Shown: positions 45,401 to 53,501 of the stretch, in pieces | Numbering within the stretch: position 1 is the stretch's first letter | Layout: the number at the start of each line of letters is the position of its first letter | From: Polaribacter sp. Hel1_85 | GTDB lineage: Bacteria > Bacteroidota > Bacteroidia > Flavobacteriales > Flavobacteriaceae | Direction: 5' to 3' | NCBI RefSeq assembly: GCF_000766795.1 | Contig: NZ_JPDS01000002.1 | Location: 1,245,001-1,309,000, forward strand | Length of the DNA stretch: 64,000 nucleotides | Translations under genes and position numbers: made by a program | Notes under the pieces: model-generated | Seen by the model: only the letters and a program-made list of their open reading frames with translations | What the model was told of the DNA's origin: nothing | The model's database searches: none

Positions 45401-45884
45401 TACTATTTTCTAAAGAGGCTTCAAAATGACAATGAATTTCTTCAAATAAAGTGTCTAAATCCCATGTTCTAAAATCATTATTGTCAACTTTGTTTTCTGT
45501 TTTTGTTCGGTTGTAGAACTTGTATCTATTTTGATTAAAATATTGCCAATATAAATTTGCTAAAACATTTTCTAATACATTTTTGGTTGGGAATTCACTT
45601 TTACCAATATGTTTTTTAAAACTGTTTATTATTTTTAATTGCGCATCTTCTTCTAAGATCAAAGAAAACTTACTTTTATAAAAAAGGGCTTTTATAATTT
45701 GCGGAGAATTGTTTTCTTTTTCAGCTTTATTATAGATGTCTTCAACGATGTTTAAGGCAGATTTTGGAAGATTGTCAACTTCAAGTTTTTCTACTTCTAG
45801 CCAAAGGTTTTTAAAGGAGTTTTGAGCATTAATAAAAGAAGAAAATAAAAGAATCATTAATAGCGTTGTTGTCGTTTTTTTCAT
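39486..45884 (-). CDS. Alpha-2-macroglobulin-like giant protein with an inserted SusC-type N-terminal module
   Basis: The 2132-residue protein has a signal peptide (SSFINAQ). The MG2-like segment FLFTDRSIYRPGQIVYFKG (~residue 580), the alpha-2-macroglobulin domain (FFFPQLRTDKNGQVSFNFTMPEALTKWK), the thioester-region motif ECAEQTFSRYY with Cys1560 and Gln1563, and the helical TED follow. Such proteins trap proteases and are thought to protect the periplasm. In the middle (about 1183-1290) is a carboxypeptidase-regulatory-like domain (GFVSERNGEPLPGVSVMIKG) followed by LDEVVVVGYGNQDKRKL, the start of a SusC/RagA TonB-dependent receptor. No barrel follows. There is no penicillin-binding protein 1C beside it, unlike many proteobacterial homologues. 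Confidence 0.88.
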   Translation of the reverse strand: MKKTTTTLLMILLFSSFINAQNSFKNLWLEVEKLEVDNLPKSALNIVEDIYNKAEKENNSPQIIKALFYKSKFSLILEEDAQLKIINSFKKHIGKSEFPTKNVLENVLANLYWQYFNQNRYKFYNRTKTENKVDNNDFRTWDLDTLFEEIHCHFEASLENSKQLQNTDIYKFSDILQIQKGAKIYRPTLYDFLANNALDFYKSSETAITRPSYKFVLDNSSFLSDYKTFSKLKLETKDSLSLQFNALKIYQKLIQFHLKENNLDALVDIDILRLHFVNLYSSFNDKEAKFLSTLKSSKKLFSKKAVSGIYAFEIAKIHRNKSENKLAITICDEIIKQFPKSIGAKNCTILKNQIKAKSLSITAEKFIPINKKSRVLITYKNIDKLHFTAYKITPKQLQKINKTYKQNEKIKLISSLEKVSNWNATLRNENDYLQHTTEVIIPAFENGNYLIVSSESEDLKEDSIYGTAAIQATNLTLIENTFDGKHNYQVVDRNTGKPIKNASIHLKNKSNHEDRYINKTLTTNKNGFASFKSRNYYHNVEITIKTKKDIALFSNYYLSKNYSPNKKRDNHTTIKTFLFTDRSIYRPGQIVYFKGITIETYKGKSTIVSNNDVSITLKDVNRQEIKELELKTNEFGSFSGEFIIPNNGLTGNFTLESNVDLFENYINISVEEYKRPKFETVFKPVTKSYKINDSITLNGFAKAFSGANITDANVVYSVHRKVQYPTWYYWRRPNPSSSSQEITQGESVTNEKGEFEIIFKAIPDESVSKENLPVFTYEITADVTDINGETRSATTTVKVGYHSLLATVSIDNKIDKNQNETSLKIDTKNLNGEFVPAKGTVKIYKLQAPKNPLRKRPWATPDYQDISENEFRKLFPHNAYTKSESEDSNWEKGKLVFNKKFNTQKSKEVLLKNTKSWISGKYIVLLESEDKFGQKVKDEKTISLHDTKEKQVADNKLFTINTDKTNYKIGDNVALTVGSASKDITVTVQIEKNHTIIETCLLKLNNTSKTIKIPVNKEDIGGFAIKYQLVNYNDFKSGNLLINVPEKIETIDIETTIFRDKLQPRQDETWSFTIKDDKNNEVAAEVLASMYDASLDEFKPHNWQFNPITPKPTYYSYGVSHANQSFGNTYFNISNNQRRYNGFISNLYNSYNWFGFTLNGNRWQHQQYLREAKRKINNSRKEFDGTITGFVSERNGEPLPGVSVMIKGTTFGTETDFDGNYSLKIKKGDVLIFNYLGFISQEISVNKQTNIDVLLEEDSLQLDEVVVVGYGNQDKRKLNKSVSAVRALEGKVAGVEVLMEESEVVEDVPFAVMLTDEKEKISLEGIQIRKNFKETAFFFPQLRTDKNGQVSFNFTMPEALTKWKLQLLAHTTELKSATKTLQTVTQKELMVVPNTPRFLREGDKITLSAKITNLTNNTLSGFAKLILTDAISGKKIDIDLENTNPNKNFTVDKDGNTEVSWNLSIPESVQAVQYKIVAKAGDFSDGEQNVLPVLTNRMLVTETLPMWIRSNQTKTFTLDKLQNNTSSTLKNHKLTLEMTSNPVWYAIQSLPYLMEYPYECAEQTFSRYYANTLASFVANSNPRIQEVFNAWKSSDALLSNLEKNQELKSMIIQETPWLRDALSETEQKKRIALLFDLNKMKNEQEKAINKLKDIQMNSGGFPWFKGSRYASTFITQHIATGFGHLQKLGVTNFDKSTQKLIEKSVKYLDGELLEQYHKLLKRAEEIKQRAKTKKKGEKAYKDYLSKNNLGYFTIQYLYMRSFYNDISLDDNLQKAIVYYRNQTVTYWNDYNLYAKGQIALSLFRNDKKEAANKILKSLKENSITSDELGMYWKSNTAGYYYYQAPIETQALMIEVFSEVGVISNEPESAKRNLNDIDNLKVWLLKNKQTNRWKTTKATTEAVYALLLNGSDWISVTEMVDIKVGDKVIDPTKLENVKVEAGTGYFKTSWNGSDIKKEMASVTINKKGNGIAWGSLYWQYFENLDKITSAETPLKLNKKLFLKVNSDTGKQLKEITENTQLKVGDLITVRIELRSDRNMEFIHMKDMRASGVEPINVLSKYKWQDNLGYYESTKDAATNFFFDRLPKGVYVFEYDVRVNNVGDFSNGITTIQSMYAPEFSSHSEGVRIHISKK

Positions 45885-46027
45885 AGGTATTAGATTTAAT
45901 ACTTTAATAGTAATTTTAAATCAGTTTTAAACTTATATAAAATAATTATCAGCTTTTATTTAGTGATAATTATCCTTTTAATGAGTTTTGTTCTAAAGAT
46001 AAATAATACTTTTTTTAAACGATACAA

Positions 46028-46051
46028 AAAACGAGCCAATTGGCTCGTTTT
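46028..46051 (-). terminator. terminator of the T9SS type B operon
   Basis: AACGAGCCAATTGGCTCGTT (46030-46049) is a perfect palindrome, flanked by A on the left, which gives a U tract on the minus strand. It lies eight bases beyond the stop of the OmpA-like gene. Confidence 0.8.
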
Positions 46052-46058
46052 ATATTTA

Positions 46059-48128
46059 TTACTCTATTTTTTTGACAATAAATTCACATCTTCTATTTAA
46101 TTCATGTTGTTCTTCAGTGCAAGAATCTTCTGTTTTACATTTTATTATGGGTTGGGTTTCACCATAACCAACTGCCGAAATTCTATTCTCTTGAATTCCT
46201 TTTTCAATAAAATATTCTCTTACAGAATTAGCCCTTTTTTGAGATAGATTAAGGTTGTATTGGTTGTGCCCTCTAATATCTGAGTGCGTTCCGATCTCAA
46301 CAACCATTTTTGGATGTTTTTTCATTAAAGCAATTACTTTGTTTACTGCCGTTTTTGCATCTTTTCGTAAATACCAAAGTTTATAATCAAAATTTATATC
46401 TGCTGTTTTTATAAACAATCGATCATTATTTTTTTCGATACTTTTTTCTGAAGCTATAATTTTTTCAATTTTATTTTTCTTCTTTAACTTCACTTTTTGC
46501 TCAGCGATTAACTTCAATTTTAATTCTTTCTCTTTTTTTATTTGTAGAGCAATTTCTTTTTCTTTCTCAATTTGTTTCAAAGACTTTAGCGCTATAGAAA
46601 TTTTATTGTTTTTATGTCTGATATTATCAATTATTAAAATTTTTTGTTCTTGCAGATAACCATTTTTTGAAGCAACTAGCGTGTAAGATAATTTACATTC
46701 TGTATTAAAACGGAATTTACCAACAGAATCTGTTTTCACTTCATTTAAAGTTTTGAAACCTTTTTTAATTAGAATAGTTGCGTTTTCTAATACTTCTTTT
46801 GTGTCTATATCAGTTATTAAAACGGCAATAGATTGTTCACATTCTTCTATAATTAATGGTTTTCTTTCTGAAACTTTATAAATATCATCACTACCTTTTC
46901 CAGAAGGTCTGTTTGATGAAAAATATCCTTCTTTAGTATCTGTATTTATATTAAAAGCAAAATCATCATAACCAGAATTAATAGGCAAACCAACATTGTC
47001 TGGTTTAGAAAATTGATTATTTATCGATTTACTAATAAAAACATCTAAAGAACCAAAACCTGGAAGCCCATTTGAAGAAAAATAAAGTTCATTATTTTTT
47101 GAAATAAAGGGGAACTGTTCCTTTTTATCTGTGTTTATGTTTTTTCCTAAGTTTTTAGGTTTTCCAAAATCACCATCAGCAAGAATTGCAATTTCATATA
47201 TATCAAAAGAACCAAAACCACCTGACATGTCAGAAGCAAAATACAACGTTTTTTCATCGTTGCTTAACGCAGGATGTTCTGTAGAATAATCAATATGATT
47301 AAAAGGTAGAGATTGAATATTTGTCCATTCACCATTTATTAATTCTCCTCTAAAAATTTGCAGATGCGTTATATTCTTTTTGTCTTTATTTCTTTTGTTT
47401 TTTATAAAGTTGTTTCTAGTAAAATACACTGTTTTACCATCTTTAGTAAATATGGCATTTGCTTCATGTACTTTAGTATTAATATTGGCAGAAATACTTT
47501 TAACAATACTATCACCTAAATGAATTTTATCAATAGGAGTTTCATATAAATCTAAATACGGTTTACGATTCCATCTATAAGATTTCTCAAATAATTTCTT
47601 TTCTTTTTTTGAAGCAGAAAATATAATTTTATCATTTTGATTAATAGCCCCAAATTCAGAATTTTCAGTATTAATTGCTAAGTTTTTTATTTGATAACGG
47701 TTCCCAATAGCTTTAATATTTTCTAAATATTTTATAGATTCATTTAATTTTTCTAAGTTTTTTTTATCATTTTTTTTGATGTAAAAACCTTTTAAAACTT
47801 CATTAGCTTTATCATGTTTGTTTATTGCTTTTAACGTATGAATATATTTAAAGTAATATTCATCAGAAATTTGACTTCCATAAAAACCTACTAGGTATTT
47901 ATAATAACGATTCGCTTTTGGCATGTTATATAAATAGTAATAACTATCTGCCAATTTTTGTACAGCTTCCATTGTTGTTTTGTCTTCCAAAACATTTTCA
48001 TAAATAGGGATTGCCTCTGCATAAAAAGCTCTTTCAAAATACTTGTTTGCTTTATTAATATCAGACGATTGTGCATTGGTAATTGCTGCAAAACACAAAA
48101 AGAATATTGTAATTATTGTTTTTTTCAT
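46059..48128 (-). CDS. OmpA-family protein with TPR and PD40 propeller, T9SS associated
   Basis: The 689-residue protein has a signal peptide (AAITNAQ). TPR repeats (residues ~20-130) are followed by a PD40/WD40-like propeller (TVYFTRNNF, TLYFASDMSGGFGSFDIYE, ELYFSSNGLPGFGSLDVFIS, GYFSSNRPSGKGSDDIYK), a carboxypeptidase-regulatory-like domain, a Lys/Glu coiled coil and an OmpA C-terminal peptidoglycan-binding domain (EIGTHSDIRGHNQYNLNLSQKRA). The order is that of PorE-like and gliding-associated OmpA proteins that anchor T9SS or adhesin complexes to the cell wall. It is encoded with a PorP/SprF protein and a T9SS type B substrate. Confidence 0.9.
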   Translation of the reverse strand: MKKTIITIFFLCFAAITNAQSSDINKANKYFERAFYAEAIPIYENVLEDKTTMEAVQKLADSYYYLYNMPKANRYYKYLVGFYGSQISDEYYFKYIHTLKAINKHDKANEVLKGFYIKKNDKKNLEKLNESIKYLENIKAIGNRYQIKNLAINTENSEFGAINQNDKIIFSASKKEKKLFEKSYRWNRKPYLDLYETPIDKIHLGDSIVKSISANINTKVHEANAIFTKDGKTVYFTRNNFIKNKRNKDKKNITHLQIFRGELINGEWTNIQSLPFNHIDYSTEHPALSNDEKTLYFASDMSGGFGSFDIYEIAILADGDFGKPKNLGKNINTDKKEQFPFISKNNELYFSSNGLPGFGSLDVFISKSINNQFSKPDNVGLPINSGYDDFAFNINTDTKEGYFSSNRPSGKGSDDIYKVSERKPLIIEECEQSIAVLITDIDTKEVLENATILIKKGFKTLNEVKTDSVGKFRFNTECKLSYTLVASKNGYLQEQKILIIDNIRHKNNKISIALKSLKQIEKEKEIALQIKKEKELKLKLIAEQKVKLKKKNKIEKIIASEKSIEKNNDRLFIKTADINFDYKLWYLRKDAKTAVNKVIALMKKHPKMVVEIGTHSDIRGHNQYNLNLSQKRANSVREYFIEKGIQENRISAVGYGETQPIIKCKTEDSCTEEQHELNRRCEFIVKKIE

Positions 48129-48139
48129 AATGCTAAATT

Positions 48140-49075
48140 TTAAAAGAATCTTGGAGATTTGTCATACCCTTTTTTGAACTCAATTAAATAGAGATCAAAG
48201 AGTAGCATTATTTCATGTGTTCCAGAATTAAAGTTTCCTAGGTTAGAGGTAGTATAATCGTAAGCATAACCAATTCTTAAATTATTTGTGGCTCTAACAT
48301 TCACCATTCCGCTAAAAGAATCGTTTATTCTATAAGAGATTCCGCCTTCAAATTTATTATTGAATAATACGTTTATAGAAGTATCTAAGATAATTGGAGA
48401 ACCTTTTACAGCTTTTGCCATAAATGATGGTTTAATTTTAAATTGATTATTAAGTTCGTAAACATAACCACCTGTTAAAAAGTAATGAATTTCTTCTGCA
48501 CCCAATCTGTTCTGACCTTGTTTTTGCTCAATTTGTTTTGATTTTAAAAAATTAGGAGCAGAAAAACCGACATAATAATCATCTGTAAAATAGAAAGCAC
48601 CTACACCAAAATTTGGTAGCATTCTATTCTGATTATTAAAAGCTTCATCGTTTGTAAGAAGTCCATCAGGAAGCTTAAAATCACTAAAATTTGTTTGAAA
48701 ATTAGTAAAACCAGCTTTTAAACCTAATGATAGTTTTTGAGTTTCGCTTAATTGTAATACATAGGAAAAATCTGCATAAACATTATTTTCTTTTAAAATA
48801 CCATCACCAATATTATCCGTAATAAAAGAGATACCCACTTGAATTTTTTCGGTTAGAGGTGCATGAGCAAAAAATGTATATGTTTTTGGCGCTCCAACAG
48901 CAGAAACCCATTGAGAACGATTCATTGCACCTAAATTAATAACATCTAAATCATTTGTAGCATAAGCAGGATTGATTATGCTTTGATTGTACATGTATTG
49001 TGTATATTGTGGATCTTGCTGTGAAAAGGCAAAAAAATGAAATGCGAAAATTATTAAGGGGATTATTTTTTTCAT
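48140..49075 (-). CDS. PorP/SprF family outer-membrane protein
   Basis: The 311-residue barrel has a signal peptide (HFFAFSQ). The family hallmark is the N-terminal QDPQYTQYMYNQSIINPAYA, then LGAMNRSQWVSAVGAPKTYTFFAHAP. The barrel ends with IMLLFDLYLI. PorP/SprF proteins receive a specific T9SS type B substrate and hold it at the cell surface, as SprF does for the SprB adhesin. The dedicated substrate should be the gene directly upstream (15 bases away). Confidence 0.93.
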   Translation of the reverse strand: MKKIIPLIIFAFHFFAFSQQDPQYTQYMYNQSIINPAYATNDLDVINLGAMNRSQWVSAVGAPKTYTFFAHAPLTEKIQVGISFITDNIGDGILKENNVYADFSYVLQLSETQKLSLGLKAGFTNFQTNFSDFKLPDGLLTNDEAFNNQNRMLPNFGVGAFYFTDDYYVGFSAPNFLKSKQIEQKQGQNRLGAEEIHYFLTGGYVYELNNQFKIKPSFMAKAVKGSPIILDTSINVLFNNKFEGGISYRINDSFSGMVNVRATNNLRIGYAYDYTTSNLGNFNSGTHEIMLLFDLYLIEFKKGYDKSPRFF

Positions 49076-49090
49076 CTATTTTTTATTGTG

Positions 49091-51994
49091 TTATTTGCTC
49101 AAGTAAATTCTACCCTGTATAGGTTTTATGTTATCTTTATTATAGTTTAAAATGTAGAAATAAACTCCACTTGTAGCACTGTTTCCAGATTTATTATTTT
49201 TACCGTCCCAAGAAGGTTTACTTTTATTTCCTGTAAAAATAGATTGTCCATATCGATTAAAAATTTCAATACTATAATTAGGATAAAAGAGCTCTATGTT
49301 AGGTATAAAATATAAATCGTTTATAGAATCACCATTTGGAGAAAAACCATCTGGAATATAAAACCCATAATTTTCTGGATTACATTCTGAAAGACCAACA
49401 GATATCAATAAACGTTCACTTTCACAATTTGAAGTTGAACTGATACTTGCCACATAATAATTTACATTTTCTTGAATTTTTTCAGAATTATTAATTTCGA
49501 AGCCTCCTTGCAAAGAATCATACCATATTAGATTAGAATTGATGTCAGCATTTATATTTTTTTGAAAATCAAAAAGCGATAAATTATCTAAAGAGCATAA
49601 TGAATTTGAACCAGTATAAGTAGGTTTTGTTAATGAAGTAATATTTACATTAAATTGCAAACGAGTATTAAATTCGCAACCATCAATACTTTCTACAGCA
49701 AAGTAATTTTTTCCATTTTCTAGAACCGTTGTTGTATTTAATAAGTTTCCGCCTGTTAAAGAATCATACCAAAGAATATTTCCTTCTTTTGCAACTGCAT
49801 CTAAATTTGCAATTGAAACATTATCTATTGCACAAAAAGCAGGGCTTGTATTACTAGAAGTTATTAGTGATGGTTTATTAATTTTTACAACAACAGATGA
49901 ACGTTGTTCACTTTCACAACCATTAGCAGTGTTGCTAGAACTCACAAAATAATCTTCTCCATCTATTAATAATGTAGCTATATCTAAAGAAATTAAAGTT
50001 GTGTTGTCTTCATACCAAATAAGATTTTCTCCAGATGAAACAACAATGTCAGAAATTTTTGGAGCATTTGTTGAGTTCAAACAAAAAGATTGATTTGCAT
50101 CAAGACTTGGTGCATCTGGATGTCCTTTTATTGAGAAAAATGCTGTTTTTTTGAATTCAAATTCTGTTCTACAAGTATTCACATCATCTTGTACACTTTC
50201 TAGTATTACTTTATAATTACCTGCAGTTAAGTTAGAAATGTCGATATCATATTTTGCGATTCCTCCAGTTATAATTATTGTGTTTTTAGATATTATATTT
50301 GAGTTGTCAACTTCAGATACTATATAATCAATTGTATAAGTACCATTATGAAGAGTAGGAGCATCAATAACAGCTTTTATTTCTGTAGCACTACAATCAT
50401 CATCAATTATAAAGTCTAATTGAATATCTTCAGGAATTAATGCTGCAGAAAAATCAAAGTCAATACATTCAAATCCATTTTCTGTAGGATTAACAATTGT
50501 TAAATTGTAATCAATAGCATTATCTGGAAAAACTGAGATGTCAACAGGTAAAATTGCTGTTCCGTCTGAAAAGCTTATTGCTTGATTTTCGACAATTTTA
50601 GAGCTATTGTTAATATAATCTTCTATAACGTAATTAATGTTATATGAATTATTTGATTGTTCTCCATTGTCATCAATTAAATTGCTAATTGTAATCAGAG
50701 CATCGGTACCATTAAAACATGACTCAGGAATAGAAGTTTCTGTGTTATAAATTACAAATTCATTTTCTAATATTTCTAAAGAGTTGCAAATAACACCATT
50801 AACATTAGATATTTTTGAGGCTGTAATTTTATATCTACCAGTTTCATTAATAGCGCCAGAAGGTAATTCTATAGAAGTTTTTTCAAGTAACACATCATTA
50901 GGATCATTTGTAATACTGGTAATTGTACCAGAGTAAACTAAATTATTTGTATTAGCATTTGTAATTTCATATTCAAGGTCATACGTAATTTTATCATTGT
51001 TTGAGTTTGTATAAAGAATTTCAATTAGTATAGGATTCTTTATACATTGTTTGTTTACTTCAAATTGCCCTTTAATTTCTGGAATAGAAATAATTACAGT
51101 CGATGTTTTTTCTACACAAACACCATGAGTTTGAAAAACGGTATAATCATATTTATAATCACCAGGGCCAAAAGTGTTATATATCTCTTGAATATTAATT
51201 GTTGAATCAAATGCATCTGAAATTTGATTAGTTCCATCGATATCTTCCCATATTCCATCATTATCTTCTTCGGTAAGTTGATCGAATAAGTTAACGTTAG
51301 TATATAATGAGAAATCTTCAGTTTTACAGATGATAATATTTTCTGGAGTTCCAGATTCTGGAGCTCTATGAACTTCTAATAATACTGTTGCAAATTTTGG
51401 CAAACAATTATCAACACTTTCTACAGTATACGTAAAAGAATAAGTTCCTTCTTCAGCTGCTTGTGCATTAAAAAACTGTCCACTTAGAAAACCTTTTGGA
51501 GTAGTAGGAGTTTCTTCCCATTCTCCATTGATATCAGCATTTAAATCTGTTAAATTATTATCTAAAAAGGTATATAAATCTACAGAAGAATTCGTACTAC
51601 ATGCGTTTGCACCTCCATTAATATTGTCTTCACCAGGATAACCACCTAAATTAATTGTAATTATTGCGCTTTCGTTACAATTTGAGTTTGTATATATAAA
51701 AGAGTGAACACCAAACCTGTTAATTTTCCATAGATTTACAATACCAGTAGCAGTATCTAAAGCAGTTTGATTTTGAGGATTATCACTTTTCCAAACACCT
51801 CCAGATTCTGGTGTACCAGCTAGTTGGTTAAAAAGGTTGAATGTTTGATTTGCTGCATCTAATTCTTTATCACAAATTGTAATAGAATTGTTAGATCCAG
51901 CACATTGTCCATGTAAATTATTTACAAGAAAAATTGAAGAAAAAATATATATAAAATATATTAATTTTATTTTAATTAGGGGTTTATGTAACAT
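49091..51994 (-). CDS. Large cell-surface protein with T9SS type B sorting domain
   Basis: The 967-residue secreted protein has an N-terminal signal (FLVNNLHGQ). Residues ~30-620 form several beta-sandwich units with paired Cys. Three Ig-like CHU-type units each contain a LIWYE/LWYDSLTGG motif (residues ~625-860). The C-terminal ~90 residues (IPDGFSPNGDSINDLY, IEIFNRYGQSIF, SGVYFYILNY) are the gliding motility-associated CTD used by T9SS type B substrates. It is likely a surface adhesin secreted across the outer membrane and anchored by the PorP/SprF and OmpA proteins encoded after it. Confidence 0.92.
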   Translation of the reverse strand: MLHKPLIKIKLIYFIYIFSSIFLVNNLHGQCAGSNNSITICDKELDAANQTFNLFNQLAGTPESGGVWKSDNPQNQTALDTATGIVNLWKINRFGVHSFIYTNSNCNESAIITINLGGYPGEDNINGGANACSTNSSVDLYTFLDNNLTDLNADINGEWEETPTTPKGFLSGQFFNAQAAEEGTYSFTYTVESVDNCLPKFATVLLEVHRAPESGTPENIIICKTEDFSLYTNVNLFDQLTEEDNDGIWEDIDGTNQISDAFDSTINIQEIYNTFGPGDYKYDYTVFQTHGVCVEKTSTVIISIPEIKGQFEVNKQCIKNPILIEILYTNSNNDKITYDLEYEITNANTNNLVYSGTITSITNDPNDVLLEKTSIELPSGAINETGRYKITASKISNVNGVICNSLEILENEFVIYNTETSIPESCFNGTDALITISNLIDDNGEQSNNSYNINYVIEDYINNSSKIVENQAISFSDGTAILPVDISVFPDNAIDYNLTIVNPTENGFECIDFDFSAALIPEDIQLDFIIDDDCSATEIKAVIDAPTLHNGTYTIDYIVSEVDNSNIISKNTIIITGGIAKYDIDISNLTAGNYKVILESVQDDVNTCRTEFEFKKTAFFSIKGHPDAPSLDANQSFCLNSTNAPKISDIVVSSGENLIWYEDNTTLISLDIATLLIDGEDYFVSSSNTANGCESEQRSSVVVKINKPSLITSSNTSPAFCAIDNVSIANLDAVAKEGNILWYDSLTGGNLLNTTTVLENGKNYFAVESIDGCEFNTRLQFNVNITSLTKPTYTGSNSLCSLDNLSLFDFQKNINADINSNLIWYDSLQGGFEINNSEKIQENVNYYVASISSTSNCESERLLISVGLSECNPENYGFYIPDGFSPNGDSINDLYFIPNIELFYPNYSIEIFNRYGQSIFTGNKSKPSWDGKNNKSGNSATSGVYFYILNYNKDNIKPIQGRIYLSK

Positions 51995-52148
51995 AAGAAT
52001 TTTATAGGGGAAGGTTAAAAAATAACCTTATTATTATTAAAGTAAAATTAAGCATTTTTTTTATAATAAAATTTTAAGAAAGCTATTAAAGATAAAAGGT
52101 TAGTAAAACTTACTTTATTATCTTTACAAAAAAATAATTTAGAGATAC

Positions 52149-53501
52149 ATGAACATACATTTTATTGCAATTGGAGGAAGTGCAATGCACAATTTAGCAA
52201 TTGCTTTACATCTAAAAGGATATAAAGTTTCTGGAAGTGATGATACTATTCATGATCCATCTAAATCTCGTTTAGAAAAGTATGGTTTATTGCCCAATGA
52301 ATTTGGATGGTTTCCAGAGAAAATATCGGCAGAGTTGGATGTGATTATTCTTGGGATGCATGCAAAAAAAGACAATCTTGAGTTATTAAAAGTGCAAGAA
52401 CTCGGATTGAAAATTTACTCTTATCCAGAGTTTTTATATGAACAGTCAAAAAATAAAACACGTGTTGTAATTGGTGGCTCTCATGGAAAAACTACGATTA
52501 CTTCTATGATTCTACATGTGTTGAATTATCATGAAAAAGATGTAGATTATATGGTTGGTGCACAATTAGAAGGTTTTGAAACCATGGTGCATTTAACAGA
52601 AGAAAATGATTTTATTGTTTTAGAGGGGGATGAGTATTTGAGTTCGCCAATAGATATGCGTCCTAAGTTTCATTTATACAAACCTAACATTGCGTTATTA
52701 AGTGGAATTGCTTGGGATCATATCAATGTTTTTCCAACTTTCAAAAATTACATAGAGCAGTTTTCAATCTTTACAGATTCTATGATTAATGGAGGAATGA
52801 TGGTGTATAATGAGGAAGATGAAATTGTAAAAGAAGTTGTAGAATCATCAGAAAATCATATTAAAAAATACCCATATAAATCTCCAAAGTATTTTATTGA
52901 AAACGGAATTACTTTTTTAGAAACATCAGAAGGAAATTTACCTTTAGAGATTTTTGGAAAACATAATTTACAAAACTTAGCAGGTGCAAAGTGGATTTGC
53001 CAGCATATGGGGATTGATGAAGATGATTTTTATGAAGCAATTGCCAATTTTAGTGGAGCTAGTAAACGTTTAGAAAAAATTGCAGAAAGTAATTCTACTG
53101 TTGTATTTAAAGACTTTGCACATTCACCAAGTAAGGTAGAAGCAACTACAAAAGCTGTAAAGGAACAATATTCAGATAGAATTGTTTTGGCTTGTTTAGA
53201 ATTGCATACGTATTCTAGTTTAAATGCTGAGTTTTTAGCTGAATATAAGGGAGCATTGAATGCTGCTGATATAGCAGTTGTTTTTTATTCTCCTCATGCA
53301 GTAAAAATTAAACAATTAGAAGAAGTTACAGCACAACAAATTGCAAATGCTTTTGAAAGAGAAGATTTGATTATTTATACAAATCCACAAGAATTTAAAG
53401 ACTTTTTATTTGATCAGAATTTAGATAAAACTGCTGTTGTTTTAATGAGTTCTGGTAATTATGGAGGTTTAGATTTTGAGGAAGTTAAGCGTTTGGTTTA
53501 G
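52149..53501 (+). CDS. mpl: UDP-N-acetylmuramate:tripeptide ligase (Mpl), peptidoglycan recycling
   Basis: The 450-residue Mur ligase relative has an N-terminal Rossmann domain (IHFIAIGGSAMHNLAIAL), ATP loop GGSHGKTTITS (109-119), a central domain with LEGDEYLSSPIDMRPKFHLY, and the HxxN-type SGIAWDHINVFP motif. The C-terminal domain has FKDFAHSPSKVEATTKAV. Mpl joins recycled L-Ala-gamma-D-Glu-meso-Dap to UDP-MurNAc. It is somewhat like MurC, but MurC carries the GxGGIGMS form at the N-terminus. Its 3' end overlaps the convergent nucleotidyltransferase gene by 17 bases. Confidence 0.9.
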   Translation: MNIHFIAIGGSAMHNLAIALHLKGYKVSGSDDTIHDPSKSRLEKYGLLPNEFGWFPEKISAELDVIILGMHAKKDNLELLKVQELGLKIYSYPEFLYEQSKNKTRVVIGGSHGKTTITSMILHVLNYHEKDVDYMVGAQLEGFETMVHLTEENDFIVLEGDEYLSSPIDMRPKFHLYKPNIALLSGIAWDHINVFPTFKNYIEQFSIFTDSMINGGMMVYNEEDEIVKEVVESSENHIKKYPYKSPKYFIENGITFLETSEGNLPLEIFGKHNLQNLAGAKWICQHMGIDEDDFYEAIANFSGASKRLEKIAESNSTVVFKDFAHSPSKVEATTKAVKEQYSDRIVLACLELHTYSSLNAEFLAEYKGALNAADIAVVFYSPHAVKIKQLEEVTAQQIANAFEREDLIIYTNPQEFKDFLFDQNLDKTAVVLMSSGNYGGLDFEEVKRLV

